Source: Euwallacea fornicatus (Eukaryota > Arthropoda > Insecta > Coleoptera > Curculionidae). From it: DNA of 64,000 nucleotides. The stretch lies in contig NC_089574.1 in the NCBI RefSeq assembly GCF_040115645.1, positions 2,418,001 through 2,482,000 on the forward strand. The letters are read 5' to 3'. The notes under the pieces were generated by a model. It did not search any database and was not told where the DNA came from. It was given only the letters and a program-made list of their open reading frames with translations. Below are positions 24,514 through 36,560 of this stretch, one piece after another. A program made the position numbers and the translations under genes. Position 1 is the first letter of the stretch; every line of letters starts with the position of its first letter.

Positions 24514-25624
24514 TACGATGTGTTCAGAAAAATGTCAAAAATGGTATCATGAGATTATTAGGGTCAATACGTTAAGATGCGGTTCAAAAATTCTTTAAAA
24601 AAAGTGTCTTGTATAGACGCTATTAATTTTCAAAATTCTTGAGAAAAAAACACGTTTTTGTTATATCTGGAGAATGTTTCTATGGATTTAAATGAGACCC
24701 AATATGCATTTATTCATTAGCATGGAAATTATTTTCATGTAACATTCATGTCTATCCGCAATGTGCAAATAGCCATTGTTGTACGAAAATGATCAGAACT
24801 TTTGGCTGGGTAGCTGCGTCGTATTGATTTTTTCTGATGATACACTCGCTCTTTCTCCAGTTTTTCTATCTCTTTTTCCGTACGGAATTTCCCATATGAA
24901 TATATGGGCCTCCTACAAGGACCTAACCACTCCCGCAAATGTTCTGCGATCGGGTTTCTGACAATTCGGAAAGCACGCCGCATAAATCGTAACATAAGAT
25001 GTCAGATTACTTTCACAAAAACCTATAACTTTAACCATATCAGTAATTTCTTCATTAGAGAACGCCATTGTTGATCGCAAAACGAACTTCGAAAAATGTT
25101 CATATATTTTTCTGACATATTCCATAAGTTGCACCAGCGTTCACATCGACAAGTATCGATGATCATCGAAGTGATGGAAAATTGGTATCTTGTATGAGGA
25201 AAGGAAATATTTTGTTTCGGCTTCAAATGCTAAGCGTACGAGAAATTTTCAATAGCCAGAAAAGTGACAGAAAGGGCTGATGTATTATTGGAAAAAAATC
25301 AATACGATCCCGCTACCCGGTGGAAAGGTCTGGTCACTTTTATACGAACATAACTAAGAACTTACCACTTGCACATTGCGAATAGACATGAATGTTACAT
25401 CAACATAATCACCATACTAATAAACTACTGCACAATAAGTTTTACTGAAATCCATTGAAGCATTTTTCAGATATAGCAAAAAAACATTTTTTTAAAAGAA
25501 ATTTGACAGTTAATAGCGTCTAAATAAAGCACTTTTTTCAAATAATTTTTCAACCAAATTTTAATGTATTGATTTCAAAAGTGTCACGACACATTTTTGA
25601 CATGCATTTTCGGGACATCCTGTA
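24514..25624 (-). mobile_element. DUF4817-type transposon remnant with ~270-bp inverted repeats
   Basis: The right end, read as reverse complement, starts TACAGGATGTCCCGAAAATG and aligns over about 270 bp with the left end (24514-24790). Shared blocks are TGTCAAAAATG, TAGACGCTATTAA and TGTAACATTCATGTCTATYC. Element length is 1111 bp, far shorter than a full transposon of this type, and only the N-terminal coding part is left. It is the same superfamily as the elements at 8.1 and 35.2 kb, though the termini are not obviously identical. Confidence 0.85.
24913..25068 (-). pseudogene. N-terminal helix-turn-helix of a DUF4817-type transposase
   Basis: Starting at the ATG at 25068, the minus strand reads MAFSNEEITDMVKVIGF, then NLTSYVTIYAACFPNCQKPD and RRTFAGVVRSL before a stop. 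This matches the DUF4817 helix-turn-helix found at the start of many insect IS630-Tc1-mariner transposases (E..DM..VYG...N...A...Y...FP.R..P.RRTF...). The catalytic domain is absent: a different open frame to 24740 shows no DDE motif. It is a deleted, non-autonomous copy. Confidence 0.8.
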
Positions 25625-28600
25625 TTACATTCATTACCAATTTAGACCACACTGTACACACAAAGGCGTCATGTCTTGAATACAGGCTGTATAATTAAAA
25701 AATAAACAATAAATAAGTCAAAATTTCAGATATCAATTTAGGTTTTTTTTGACATCATTTGTGGGCAGCCGTTTTTCCTTCGAAGAAAAAATGGAAACGT
25801 TGAAAGTGAGAAAATGCGAAAACCGAAGCATCAGATTTAGCTTAACAAAGTAAAATCCGCTGTTTAATCCATTGAACCGTAAAAATAGGTAGAAATCGTT
25901 TGGGAGCAGTCACACGGTCAAGATTCTTTGACAGCTGTACCAGGGGCGTGTCTGGAGCATTGTGAAGGGAATTGGAATTTGGGGCTAACCTCAGAAAATC
26001 ACGAAATGGGCTTTAAACTTGTGACTACATAAAGCAGCCAAAATCAATAGATTTAGAAAAGTTATTTCGGCCGTATTAAGTCAACAACCGCAGAATTCCT
26101 CGAAAAATGAGGTAATTTCCAGACAATGTGTAAGTAATTCAATTGAAAATATTGAGGAAATTCCTTTCCCAAAGTGTAAAATTTGTTTATTACTTTTTAT
26201 TGATATTGAGTTTGACCAATTTGCCCATCCTTAATTGGCATCAGGCACTTTGGAAATCATGAGAACTCGACTATACTGTAAGAAGTGAATTTCTCGAACT
26301 TCTCCATTTCTAAAGCAATTGGAAAATTCTCTATTCATAAATTCGGATGTTGAGCTCTACGTGAGTTGGAAGAGATGATTCATATCACCAAGTTTCTGGA
26401 AACAAATAAACCAGAAAGGCACACGGCACATTCCTTGCGCAATGCTTCAGTACGGGTTTAGAGGTATTAAAGCGACTAAATGCATAGTTTCAAAGTAGCA
26501 GAAAACCCGATTTTTTGCCGCAAAAGTATTTATTAGTTAGCATCTTTGTGTAGTTTAACGATGATAGAAGCACAAAAGAATTAATGATTGCACACTATCT
26601 ACTTCTTTCTTGCCCCGTATTTACAAGAACCTCACCACAAGAAATTGCAAGCCGTGAAGGATGGCTGCACTCTTATTGATTAAAGACAGGATATAAACAT
26701 CGGGTATCTACAAGAGCCAAGCTAAAGCAGACCATAGTTAATTGCTTTTCGTTGTAAAAAAATTAACAATTTAATTAATTTCATTCTTTACTAATTGCCG
26801 TTAACAATAAGTGTAATCAGCATGGTCGATGGTCAGGTTTACAATGGCGTTTCCACTCTTCACACCAGAAGAAAGGGGATAAACTCACACGAACGCATAT
26901 GGTAAAAACGCCGCCCTGGTTTCTGTTGCATAAAATTAAGTGATGCATGCATCTCGGCCTATTGTAAAGGAAGATGTTCATTTTGCCAGTGGGGCCCGAG
27001 GGCGATTTTGTGAATGCATGGTGGACCCATCCCTCTTTTTTCTCTCCAGGGGTTTAAAACAACAATTATAAAGAAACGCAGAGGTAGGTAGGATTCTAAG
27101 CCCGGTTGGCCCTTTGTCAAGATTAAACGTATTGTCCCGGGGATTTCCTGCTTTGACGAAATGGTAAAGAGCGTATTGAAGGGCTAGGGCATAAAGAAAG
27201 TTAAATTGGCTCAATTGCCGCTAAATAATGTGGAATACCAGAATACCCGCTTCGATGAAACAATTACGCCATAGGTAGGAATTTTGGTACTTTCCCCAGT
27301 TTCTTCAAAATCCTTTCCATAACGGAACAGCTGTTTGGCCAATTTCCTTGAGTTGACAAACTGCAAGTTCTAATAAAATAATTTAATGTTCCTCGTGAAG
27401 ACCCAAATTAAGTTGACAGATGTTGCCAGGCCCATGTAATTAGGTACTGCTAAATCACAATAATTTAAATGCATCGTTTTGGGCAGTTCCATGCATTTGG
27501 TGTGCGTTTAGTATGCCGGCGGCTACCTGCTTGGTCGAAAAATTAACATTTTGGTATTAGACCGCTTTTTCGGTAACGTGAAACGCCCAATCTGGGCTAA
27601 AAATTCCTAATTGTAAAAATAGAACAGTCAAGCTTGTCTGATAAAAAACACCAGTACAAACCTGGAATCGAAAGCAGCCTAGACGCGTCCCCTTAAGCAT
27701 CTGCAGACCACATGTAATCGAATCCCTACTCGAAAATAAGTCTAGCACTTATGCAGCTCTAGAAAAACCACATGTTTACACAAACTTCAATTAGTAACAG
27801 GCAGTGTAATTTATTATCCCAAATAAATAAATTATATTTCATAAAAGTGCCTCAAAATGCTAGCTTTATGAAGCAACGACAGGTTTATTGGCAAATCACT
27901 GAAATGGTCTGTATTCTGAACACTGGGTAGGTATGGAGTGTACGCAATAACTTGATTCCGGCGTTCCTGATATAAACTATTGGAAGGTTATGTCTGTTTA
28001 GGTTCTCGCTTTCGTTCAGGAATCGTAACTGTTTCGGGTTCTGAGGTCTGGATTACATATAAATTACTGAGGCTCGTAACATCCTGCCTCGTCACAGTAC
28101 AGATCGCTACTTAAAGCTTCAAGATGGAACTATTTTAATTGTCGCCATTGTCAAGATTCTTCACATCTTCCTGCTTCGTAAAGTTTGACTCACGCAACTG
28201 AATTGTCGCCCATTCAGACTGCACACTTTCTTAATTGAAAACTAAGAGTGAGAGAGACCTTCTTGCTTCTAATAATTTTTTAATTCCGGGGAACAGGTAT
28301 CTTACGAGCAGCCCTCCGAATAAATTTAAAAGCACAACAACTCTTAATTACAGATAAAATGGCCGCATAATTACTTTTAACTTGATAGGAAATGAAACGT
28401 AACGTCAGGTCGAGTCGGCAGGCTTCATTAAAACGTATAATAGAAAATATGTAAATGACCAAACTACAAATTTTAATTAAGGCATAATCAATGAGGCGAG
28501 CTGCATGCGCAATTGTATTTTTGCAAGAATTCAGATCGAATGCAATCGGTGGTGATAATAATATGGCATATTACTTTTTGGGTCACTTCTGACACAAAGT

Positions 28601-28792
28601 ATGCTTGACATTATCGTTTAATCAAGTCGGAGCCGACAGAAAAACTTTTCTGTAGCAGACTGACAGCAAGAATTTATTGCTACAAAACGCTGGGGCTCAA
28701 GACAAACCGAATTCGAGATTATTCAACTGTGGATGTTTTATTTTTACCCAAATGGAAGTAAAAATACGCGTATTAAGAGTGTGATAGTGCGA

Positions 28793-28895
28793 GGCCACCG
28801 CGTCATTGCGACTCACGTGAGTGTAGCGAGCGCGGACTCATGCGAGCGTACGCGTACGACCAGTGCGCGTAATACGCGTGCACCCTATCGAGTCT
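28793..28895. promoter_or_regulatory. CpG-dense island inside the 28-kb hth intron
   Basis: About 18 CpG dinucleotides occur in roughly 103 bp, in an otherwise AT-rich intron. The block includes a 12-bp palindrome ACTCACGTGAGT at 28811-28822 (E-box core CACGTG) and several CGCG tetramers. It also creates a spurious plus-strand open frame (28733-28921). An enhancer, alternative promoter or simple repeat remnant are all possible; the sequence does not decide. Confidence 0.4.
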
Positions 28896-31800
28896 GCAGT
28901 AAAGCAGCTTTACCGCATTAGTGTGGCAGTAGGCAAGTGTACAAGTGATTAGATTGAACTTTTCTTTATGATGAACTTCTATCTAATTGATCGTTTCTTG
29001 AACCTGAACTGACCTGAACTTCCCTCAACATAAGAGTGACATTCAAACCATTTATAAGGCTATTCAATATCAATCCTCTTTTTAAGAATTCAATAACGAT
29101 TAACGCTTACAAGAATTATTCGCGTCTGTCCATAATTTATCTCGAATATGCGACGTTTTTTTTGCGATTATTCGCTAATTGGCAGCTTAAAGAGATTTTC
29201 TAAATATTGATTTTCCCGCAAATATTTTTTTTCCACAAGAAACACCCCTTGACCTTTGGAAAGCTGATGCTGAGGAAAAAATGAATTAAAGGCGAAAAGC
29301 TGCAACTTAGACCAATAACTAATGGGCAAAGCGACGACAACGTTAACAATTACATCAACTCGGCCTGTATTATGAATTTAAATTACTTTCATGCCAATTA
29401 GTGTTTATCTTGTCGTTTATGATATGTTCATTAATATTGCCAGTTCAGTGTCTGTGGAATCTTATTTTTTGCGCTTGTCTTACATTTAAAGTTAAATGAA
29501 GGAATTAAATAATTAATTCTTAAATTATTCTCAGAGATGGTGGGTGAGGGAATTACCCTTGCGATTACCATCTTAACATGCCAATGAAACACGATTTTTT
29601 TAGAATGAATAATCAACCAGCTATTCCTTTTGTTTCAATTCACAATACATATAATCCCGAAGATTAGTTTTCTCTCAAGCATGGGAGAATAATAGTTGAG
29701 GATTTAGCAGCTCATATTATCATTCCTGATAATGTTGTGCAAACGTTAATTGTATAACCGGCTTAAATATATGCTGTTTCCAAAAAATATCTATTGAGAG
29801 TTCGTTTTTACTTGTGGTGGAAGAACACAGCTGAAACCATGTGAATAGAATGCAGGCAAACTTCTTTTGTGTCCTGAACCAAACTTGATCGTGGGCCCTA
29901 TAAAAGCCTGAAGCTTGCCGGGTCGACCCCAGGATCGTATTGAATACATTCAAACACCAACTTGATCATTTGTTTGGATGGTACAGGACCGTATTCGTAA
30001 GTACACTCATCGGTGTCGGGTCAAAATGCTGAACCATATCAACAAAGGACATCAAACTGCGTATTATTTACACGAATAAAATTTAACTTATGTCGTAATA
30101 GCTATCGCCTATTTAATCTTATCTCGCTTAGACAGACACATAATAGTTAATACCTCAGGAAGAGTCAGTTGGCCTCAAGTCAAGTAAAATTTATTGGTCA
30201 ATTAAGACGCGGTTTAATTCATTTTAAAACCTGTTATTTGCCTCAAAAAGAGGCATATTAAAAGAAATCTGCGGTTGTACAATGACGTTCGTATAATAAG
30301 CATTAATACTTAAGCGGCAAAAAGAAATTCTTACAGAGTTTAGTATTCATATTGGTACTATATTTCTTTCACTATCCTGGGCAATGCGGCGTCTTTTGAA
30401 GCCGAACGAAAGAAGGATGGTCCGTTAGCTACGGACGTGTCTAGCGTAATTCATACCAGTACGGCTCTGAAACCAGTTTTTTTCAACTATCGGGCTATTG
30501 GGTTCTTGCAATAATTATTAGATCGATTTCCTCGTTTGCTGCTTTTTTGAATGCGAACTAACATTAACCACTTTTATAAATGTGGCTCTTTTCCAGGCCT
30601 AAAGAGCCAATTACTTTATATGAGTGTCAATTACTGTTGAGATTACAAGCCTGAACTATGTGCATCTACGTTGTTTTTCTGGCAGTGGAAAAGCTGACAT
30701 GAACTAACATGACGAATATTTCGAACGTGAAAGTTTTTTCTTTCAGTACACCAGTTATTGAACCACCAACGCGGTCCTGTTACTATCGTGTTAACATGGT
30801 TAATTTCTGGCTTAACTCGCTCAATTACCGCCTGCTTGCGACGTTTCTTGAAACGACATTGTCTTCCAATCTTCCAGATTTAACAAGCTACACAATACCA
30901 TGTAGATCCCTGATCTACTAAATTTTATGGGTATTCTTTAGGAGCCCAAATTCTTTGAACTGCTGAACTCCAGCCTGACTGCTAATGCGACTTTAAATGT
31001 CATTTGAAGAAATCCGTTTCTACACTCAAAAGATCCAATCTTTACGCGAATATCAAGTGGATAATAACTGAATGCGATCAATCAAAATAACAATAACGAT
31101 CATTTTTGGAGGCAATAATTGTAATTTTGATTGATTATCCCACGATTAGCAGTGCTAATAATATTTAAACAAATCACTGTAGCCAAAAATGTTGTGTTTA
31201 TTGGGTTTTAACATTGCTTTTTTACCGAGCACAAAATAAGTAGAGTTAGGTTTGACAGGATATTTCGAGGATAATGGATTAAGGTGAGTTTATTATAATT
31301 TATGTTGATTGGATTGTTGTGAATATTAGAATCACCACAAAAACATTTATTGCTTAATTATTATTTAGATGTGTGTAATTGGTACGGGCAGAAGGAAATA
31401 AATAACACAATGTTGAGAACAATAAGGGACTTGATAAATCATAGATGAATAAAATGTCGATACAGGCTTGATTTGTTATTTAATTTATAGCACCGCACAA
31501 GGCTCTATAGTGCTGAAATGAGACAGAACGAATTTCGCTTTTCGCGTCAGTTTTGGAAAGCTTCACAAATTCCTGAAAAAAAATGATGTGAAATTTTCTA
31601 GGAGGCCTTTGTCGAGTTCCAACTGAGCCTCCGGATTTTGTCCCATCTCCTGCGCTGTCATGGATTTTCCAGTCTCTCCAATGCGAGTAAAGTAGGGATT
31701 CGAGAACTTCCCTGTTTTTTCTTAGAAATTAAAACTCTGTATCTTCAATTATTCGGGTCCGAAGAGAGGAAAGCTTTAAGCGAAGCATATGCGTAAGAAT

Positions 31801-34800
31801 TGACATTTTTGGAAAGCCCTTAGTCTTATTCAAAATTGCATGTGTGGAGACTCATTTGCAGCCTGCAAATGTTCGAGCCAAAATAAACGAATTATAAAAT
31901 TAACCAAACAAATTTCCTCAAGCATCAATATTCATTAAATAATTATATAATATAGGTACCATTTTATTTATTGATAATGTGAATCGTGCTCATGATCTGT
32001 GTCTATTGTGACATCCGTTTTAAATTTATTACACAACCCATTGGAAGCATTATTTATGCCGATCGCACACCGATTTTATTTAATGGGTTCATATTTTTAG
32101 ATGCAGTGAATTAGTAATTAAACGCCACTTATTGTTGTGGAGACATAAAACATTGAACACAGTTTAAATATTCAACGTTTATTTCCCTTTTGTGTTCGGT
32201 GACTACCTACTGCTCAGGACTGAAATTATCGCGGTTAATAAATAGAGAGTTAAGTAAGGATGCCTGTTTGGGTCTTGCTCCTTTTCTTTGTGGGTGTTTT
32301 TAGAAGTAAATTAAAATCACATGTGTTCAGCGCCACTGAGTCTGCATATTTGCTAACATTAATATATTTCGAGTTAACGTGCCAACATTACAGGGCAATC
32401 ACTCTTCTTACCCTGTTCCTAACAAATGCAGCCGAATAAATCAGGAACGAGTCAAAAGTCGCGTCCATCGAGGCAAGGCGGCCTTATTTGGAATAGACAA
32501 GGAAATCCGGGACACCACGTGTGATACCATTGGAAGAGTGGTATTCCCAAGCCCTTAAGCCAACATACACCGTAAGAAAGTAATCGATAGGAATTTGTAG
32601 CATTCGAGATAGGCTATCTACTCGCAATCACTGCCTAATATAAACAAAATTGGTGTCAAATCCTAAGGCCGCACACAATTGATTTGATTGAAATCATTCT
32701 TTCCCTAGATTTTACTTTATTTATTTGAGGTGTTATCACCCTTGAATAATAACAAATCGGATATATAGAAGTAAACTTGTATAAATGGCATCTGCCAATT
32801 AATGGTAAAGAGATAATCCCCTATTTTGAATTGTAAATAATATTATCTTCCACTTAAAGTACATTGAATACACGTTCGCGTATGTGTTCTTACATGAGTG
32901 CCTACATCATATCGTATCTTTAGAATTATTAGGAATCGTTATTCGGTTATTACGGTTTTTCAATCAAGTAATGGTGCGGTCTTTGGTAGGTTTTCATTGA
33001 AAAAGCTGGCAGCTAATGTATCGCAACAAGAGCTACTTTTTATCGGCCGCTGAAGCGGGGGCTCTTAATTTATTGTCAGCTTAGAATAGCTTTTTGACTA
33101 CAATAAAATTCCCGAATTGTTTATTTCAGGTCAGGACGGAGACGCCTATTCAGAAGGTCAGCGTATAATGAGTCAAGTAACTGGCGCATTAGGCTTTGCC
33201 AATTACTCCGCTGAAAAACTTCATAAACAATGCCTATATCAAGTACCTAGAACGTATTCCTCCGCGTTCATATGCATGTAAATTAATATAAATTCCTATG
33301 GCCGTATTGTGCAAGGCACATGGAACTCGGACTTAATTTAGCATGAGTTTCGCAATTGTAAATTTGCCCTAGTGCCGATACACTGAAAAACCCGGTAATT
33401 TTTTTTTGGTCCCACAAGGTTTATGCATTAAAATTTAAATACCTCCTTAGGCAATCCGAAGAAAAATGCAGGCAATTCTGAGGTCGACCATTCGATTTGT
33501 TGTAATTTAACCAGACATTTTTAATTAGTGAACCCAAACGATTCCCACATAATAACCGCGTCCAGGGTTGAAATGATTTATGGGACCACTCCAATTTGGT
33601 ACATTGTGTTGGGTCTTGTGCTGTATTATATGTTTATGTGTTATTGTGTTGTCAGCTGAAACCCGACTTTCATCCAGCACCTTCGTTTCCATTCCTTAAA
33701 GGTACTTATTAATGGAGGGACGTAAATGCAGAAATTGCCTCTTAAAGAAGCGCGTGCATACTCAAGAAGGCTCATTCAGTTGACTTGTAATAGAAACGCG
33801 GCGGTGTTAATTACCCAGTAAAGTTTTTATGTTGTCAAATTACAATGCGTCTTGTTTATATTTATATCAATTGTAACACGTGTTGAATAATACGAGCCTT
33901 AATTTTCCTTTAAATTTTTAATGAGGCGTTCGAGTGCTAATGTCGACTTGAACTTGCAAAGCACGTTTCAATAGAGCACTCCATGTGTCTTCTAAAGCAA
34001 ATTTACTGACCCAAGTAATTAAAAGGTGACAATTAACGGCTGAAAGAACCGATCGGCATGCCAGTTCAGAAGTGTGAGCTATTCGGCCTCGTTCATCGGA
34101 TCAAGTCGGGCCAGACAAACAATCCAACCCAGGCACCATACTTGGTATACGACGTGACCAAACCAGATAGAGATACGAACGGCCAAGACAACAAATGCCT
34201 TTTTTGCTGCGACCAAGCAGGTTATAAAATTAATCTTCGATTTAAGAGATGCTTTGTTCCGATCGAATTTTAAAACGATCTTAACATCAGTATTTTAAGC
34301 TAGCTGCTTAATAACGAGCCCCCAGAAAAACCAAAACATCGGAAAAAATCTATTTTCCACCGCTAAGCTGAAATTTGTTATGCATATTGCACGCTGCAAG
34401 AACTGCTCGTTATCGAATGAGTAGAGATGGCTTTTTCTACAGGTTCTTAAATTTATGCAACGTGGAAGGAGCTAATAATGTTTTTACCAATGTTTTTTTT
34501 CATACTCGCAAATCGTTAAAGCTTATTAAACACCCGACTGTTTCGTCATAAATATTTCATTCCGGCATCGCAAAAAAAAATTAGATTTTGAGGGAAATTG
34601 CAATGATTTTTTGATCGCCCTTAATGCAACTTTGGACTAGTTTTATCCATAAAGTGGGCGAAAATAAGGCTCTTTCATTTGGGACCCCCTGCACGATCCC
34701 CTCATCGACGAAATGGGCGTTGGATTCATATGATAAGCTATAAAAAGTTTTTTAATTGATTATTTGATATACATATTGAATGATTTTTTTCATAAGCGCA

Positions 34801-35239
34801 GAAAATCCGAAGCGTGAACACCTCGCTCAATTCATAAAGTCTTTTCCTTCTCGCATTGTTTTCATATCTATAACAATTTTCAGCTCGTACTAATTATATG
34901 GTACGCTTCATGTTTTCGTAATTAGATTTCTAGATATATAATCAGTTATGGCTAAACTAGAGTTTGTGATTCTATTATAACGAAATCGCTCTATTTTTAC
35001 CATAATTTATTATGTTTTTTGAAATTCTTAGATATTTGCAAATGACTGAAGAATAGATTAGATAGATGCGGAAACAACGCACGAGGATCCAAAATTATCT
35101 AAGTTGAACATTGTTCGGGTTTCAGAAAGCTGAGGCGTCAGGAGCGTGCGACAGACTAGCTTGAGGTGCTGGAAGAAATCCTGTACCCTCAAAAAGTACC
35201 AGCCTGCGCACTTTTACAACAAATCGAAATGGGAATTAG

Positions 35240-36560
35240 TGTATGTAGGGAAAATATCGATGTTTTCATGGGGAATCTACGAAACAGTAAGAGACAAAAA
35301 AACTAATACGACATTTTCGCTGTATTTTTGCAAAACAAATTTAAAGCCGGTTTCACCTTTTTTTATCGTACTTTATTCTCGCCTTATAAACAAAAAATCG
35401 ATTTTTGGCATTTTCGAAAAATCCTCCTACTTTTTTTTTATTTCGCTAGTTACATAACAACAACTTTCACATTATTAGAACAGTTTTTTTGAGAAGGTTA
35501 CGTTGATAAAAGTTTAAGTCCATGATTTCTAGAGTTATAACGTAAAGTTGTATTTTTTTAAATATAAGTCATATTTATTTTTGGCATCATTAAAAAGACA
35601 TGTTTTTCAGCCAGATGGTGCACTACCTCATAACACCAGAACCGTCTCACAATTATTAAATGTGAATTTTGGACATGATTGGATGGGGCGTAACGGACCA
35701 GTGAGGTAGTCACCATGCTCTTTCGATTTGATGCCGCTTGATTATATTTTTGGGGACATGTAAATTAGAATTTCCATAAGACCTTTAGTGGCAGTATCTA
35801 GGAACATAGAGAAAATTTTATTCAGTGGGGTAATATTATCACCAATATTCGCATATTTAATGACATGCAAAATGTTGTGAAGCGATACATACAACTTATA
35901 TACTGAAATAACAGACAACAGTTTGAACATTTAGTGTAAAAAAAAATTGTTGTGATTAGATATTTTTAATGTTGTTAGTTTTTTCTCTTGGCTTGTAAAT
36001 GTTTTATTATTGATAAGACTTGAAACTAATTTGGAGGATTTTTTTTAACTAAATCAAGGCTACGCGCTTAATCGCGAGCGTCATTTGTTTTTCTACGCTA
36101 ATATTGCAGTCACCTATCACAAAAAGTATTTTTTGTGAAAATAGATATGTAAAATTAACACGAAACCCTACAAATTACGGGTAATTTTAAAGAGAGAAAA
36201 TGTCTTTCTAATAACGCTAAAAACAAATATATTTTATATTAAAAAAATACAACTTTATATTAAAACTCTAAAAATCGTGCATTTTAAAGTTTCTTATTTT
36301 TATCACTGTAATCTACGCAAAAAAGTGTCTCAATAATGTCAAAATTATTTTGATGTAACTATCGAAATAAAAAAATTACGAAGATTTTTCGAAAATGCCA
36401 AAAAGGAAACTTTTGTTTATAAAGCGAGAACAAAAGACGATAAAAATCTGTTGAAGTCGGCATTGAAATTGTCTCAAAAAAAACACCGAGAATGCGTTAT
36501 TAGTTTCTTTCTACCTCTTACTGTTTCTTAGTTTACCTATAAAAACGTCGAAGTCTGTCC
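35240..36560 (+). mobile_element. DUF4817-type transposon remnant with ~220-bp inverted repeats
   Basis: The segment 35240-35460 and the reverse complement of about 36330-36560 align. Shared blocks are GAAACAGTAAGAG, TTTTTATCGT, TTATAAACAAAA, TTTTTGGCATTTTCGAAAAA and TTATTTCG.TAGTTACAT. The left arm creates a meaningless 103-codon open frame (35146-35457). A decayed transposase C-terminal fragment lies between the arms. Exact termini and target duplication are not resolved. Confidence 0.85.
35606..35763 (+). pseudogene. transposase catalytic-core fragment
   Basis: The plus strand reads FQPDGALPHNTRTVSQLLN then FGHDWMGRNGPV, a stop, and SPCSFDLMPLDYIF. This matches the core of DUF4817-type IS630-Tc1-mariner transposases (FQQDGAPPH...VR..L...FP.RWIGR.GP..WPPRSPDLTPLDFFLWG). 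The Asp in the DGA motif and Asp residues in the FDLMPLD motif remain. The N-terminus and the rest of the protein are gone and stops interrupt the frame. Confidence 0.85.

Noticed and set aside
35146..35457. 103-codon plus-strand open frame
   Set aside because: It is formed mostly by the left inverted repeat of a transposon and has no protein resemblance.
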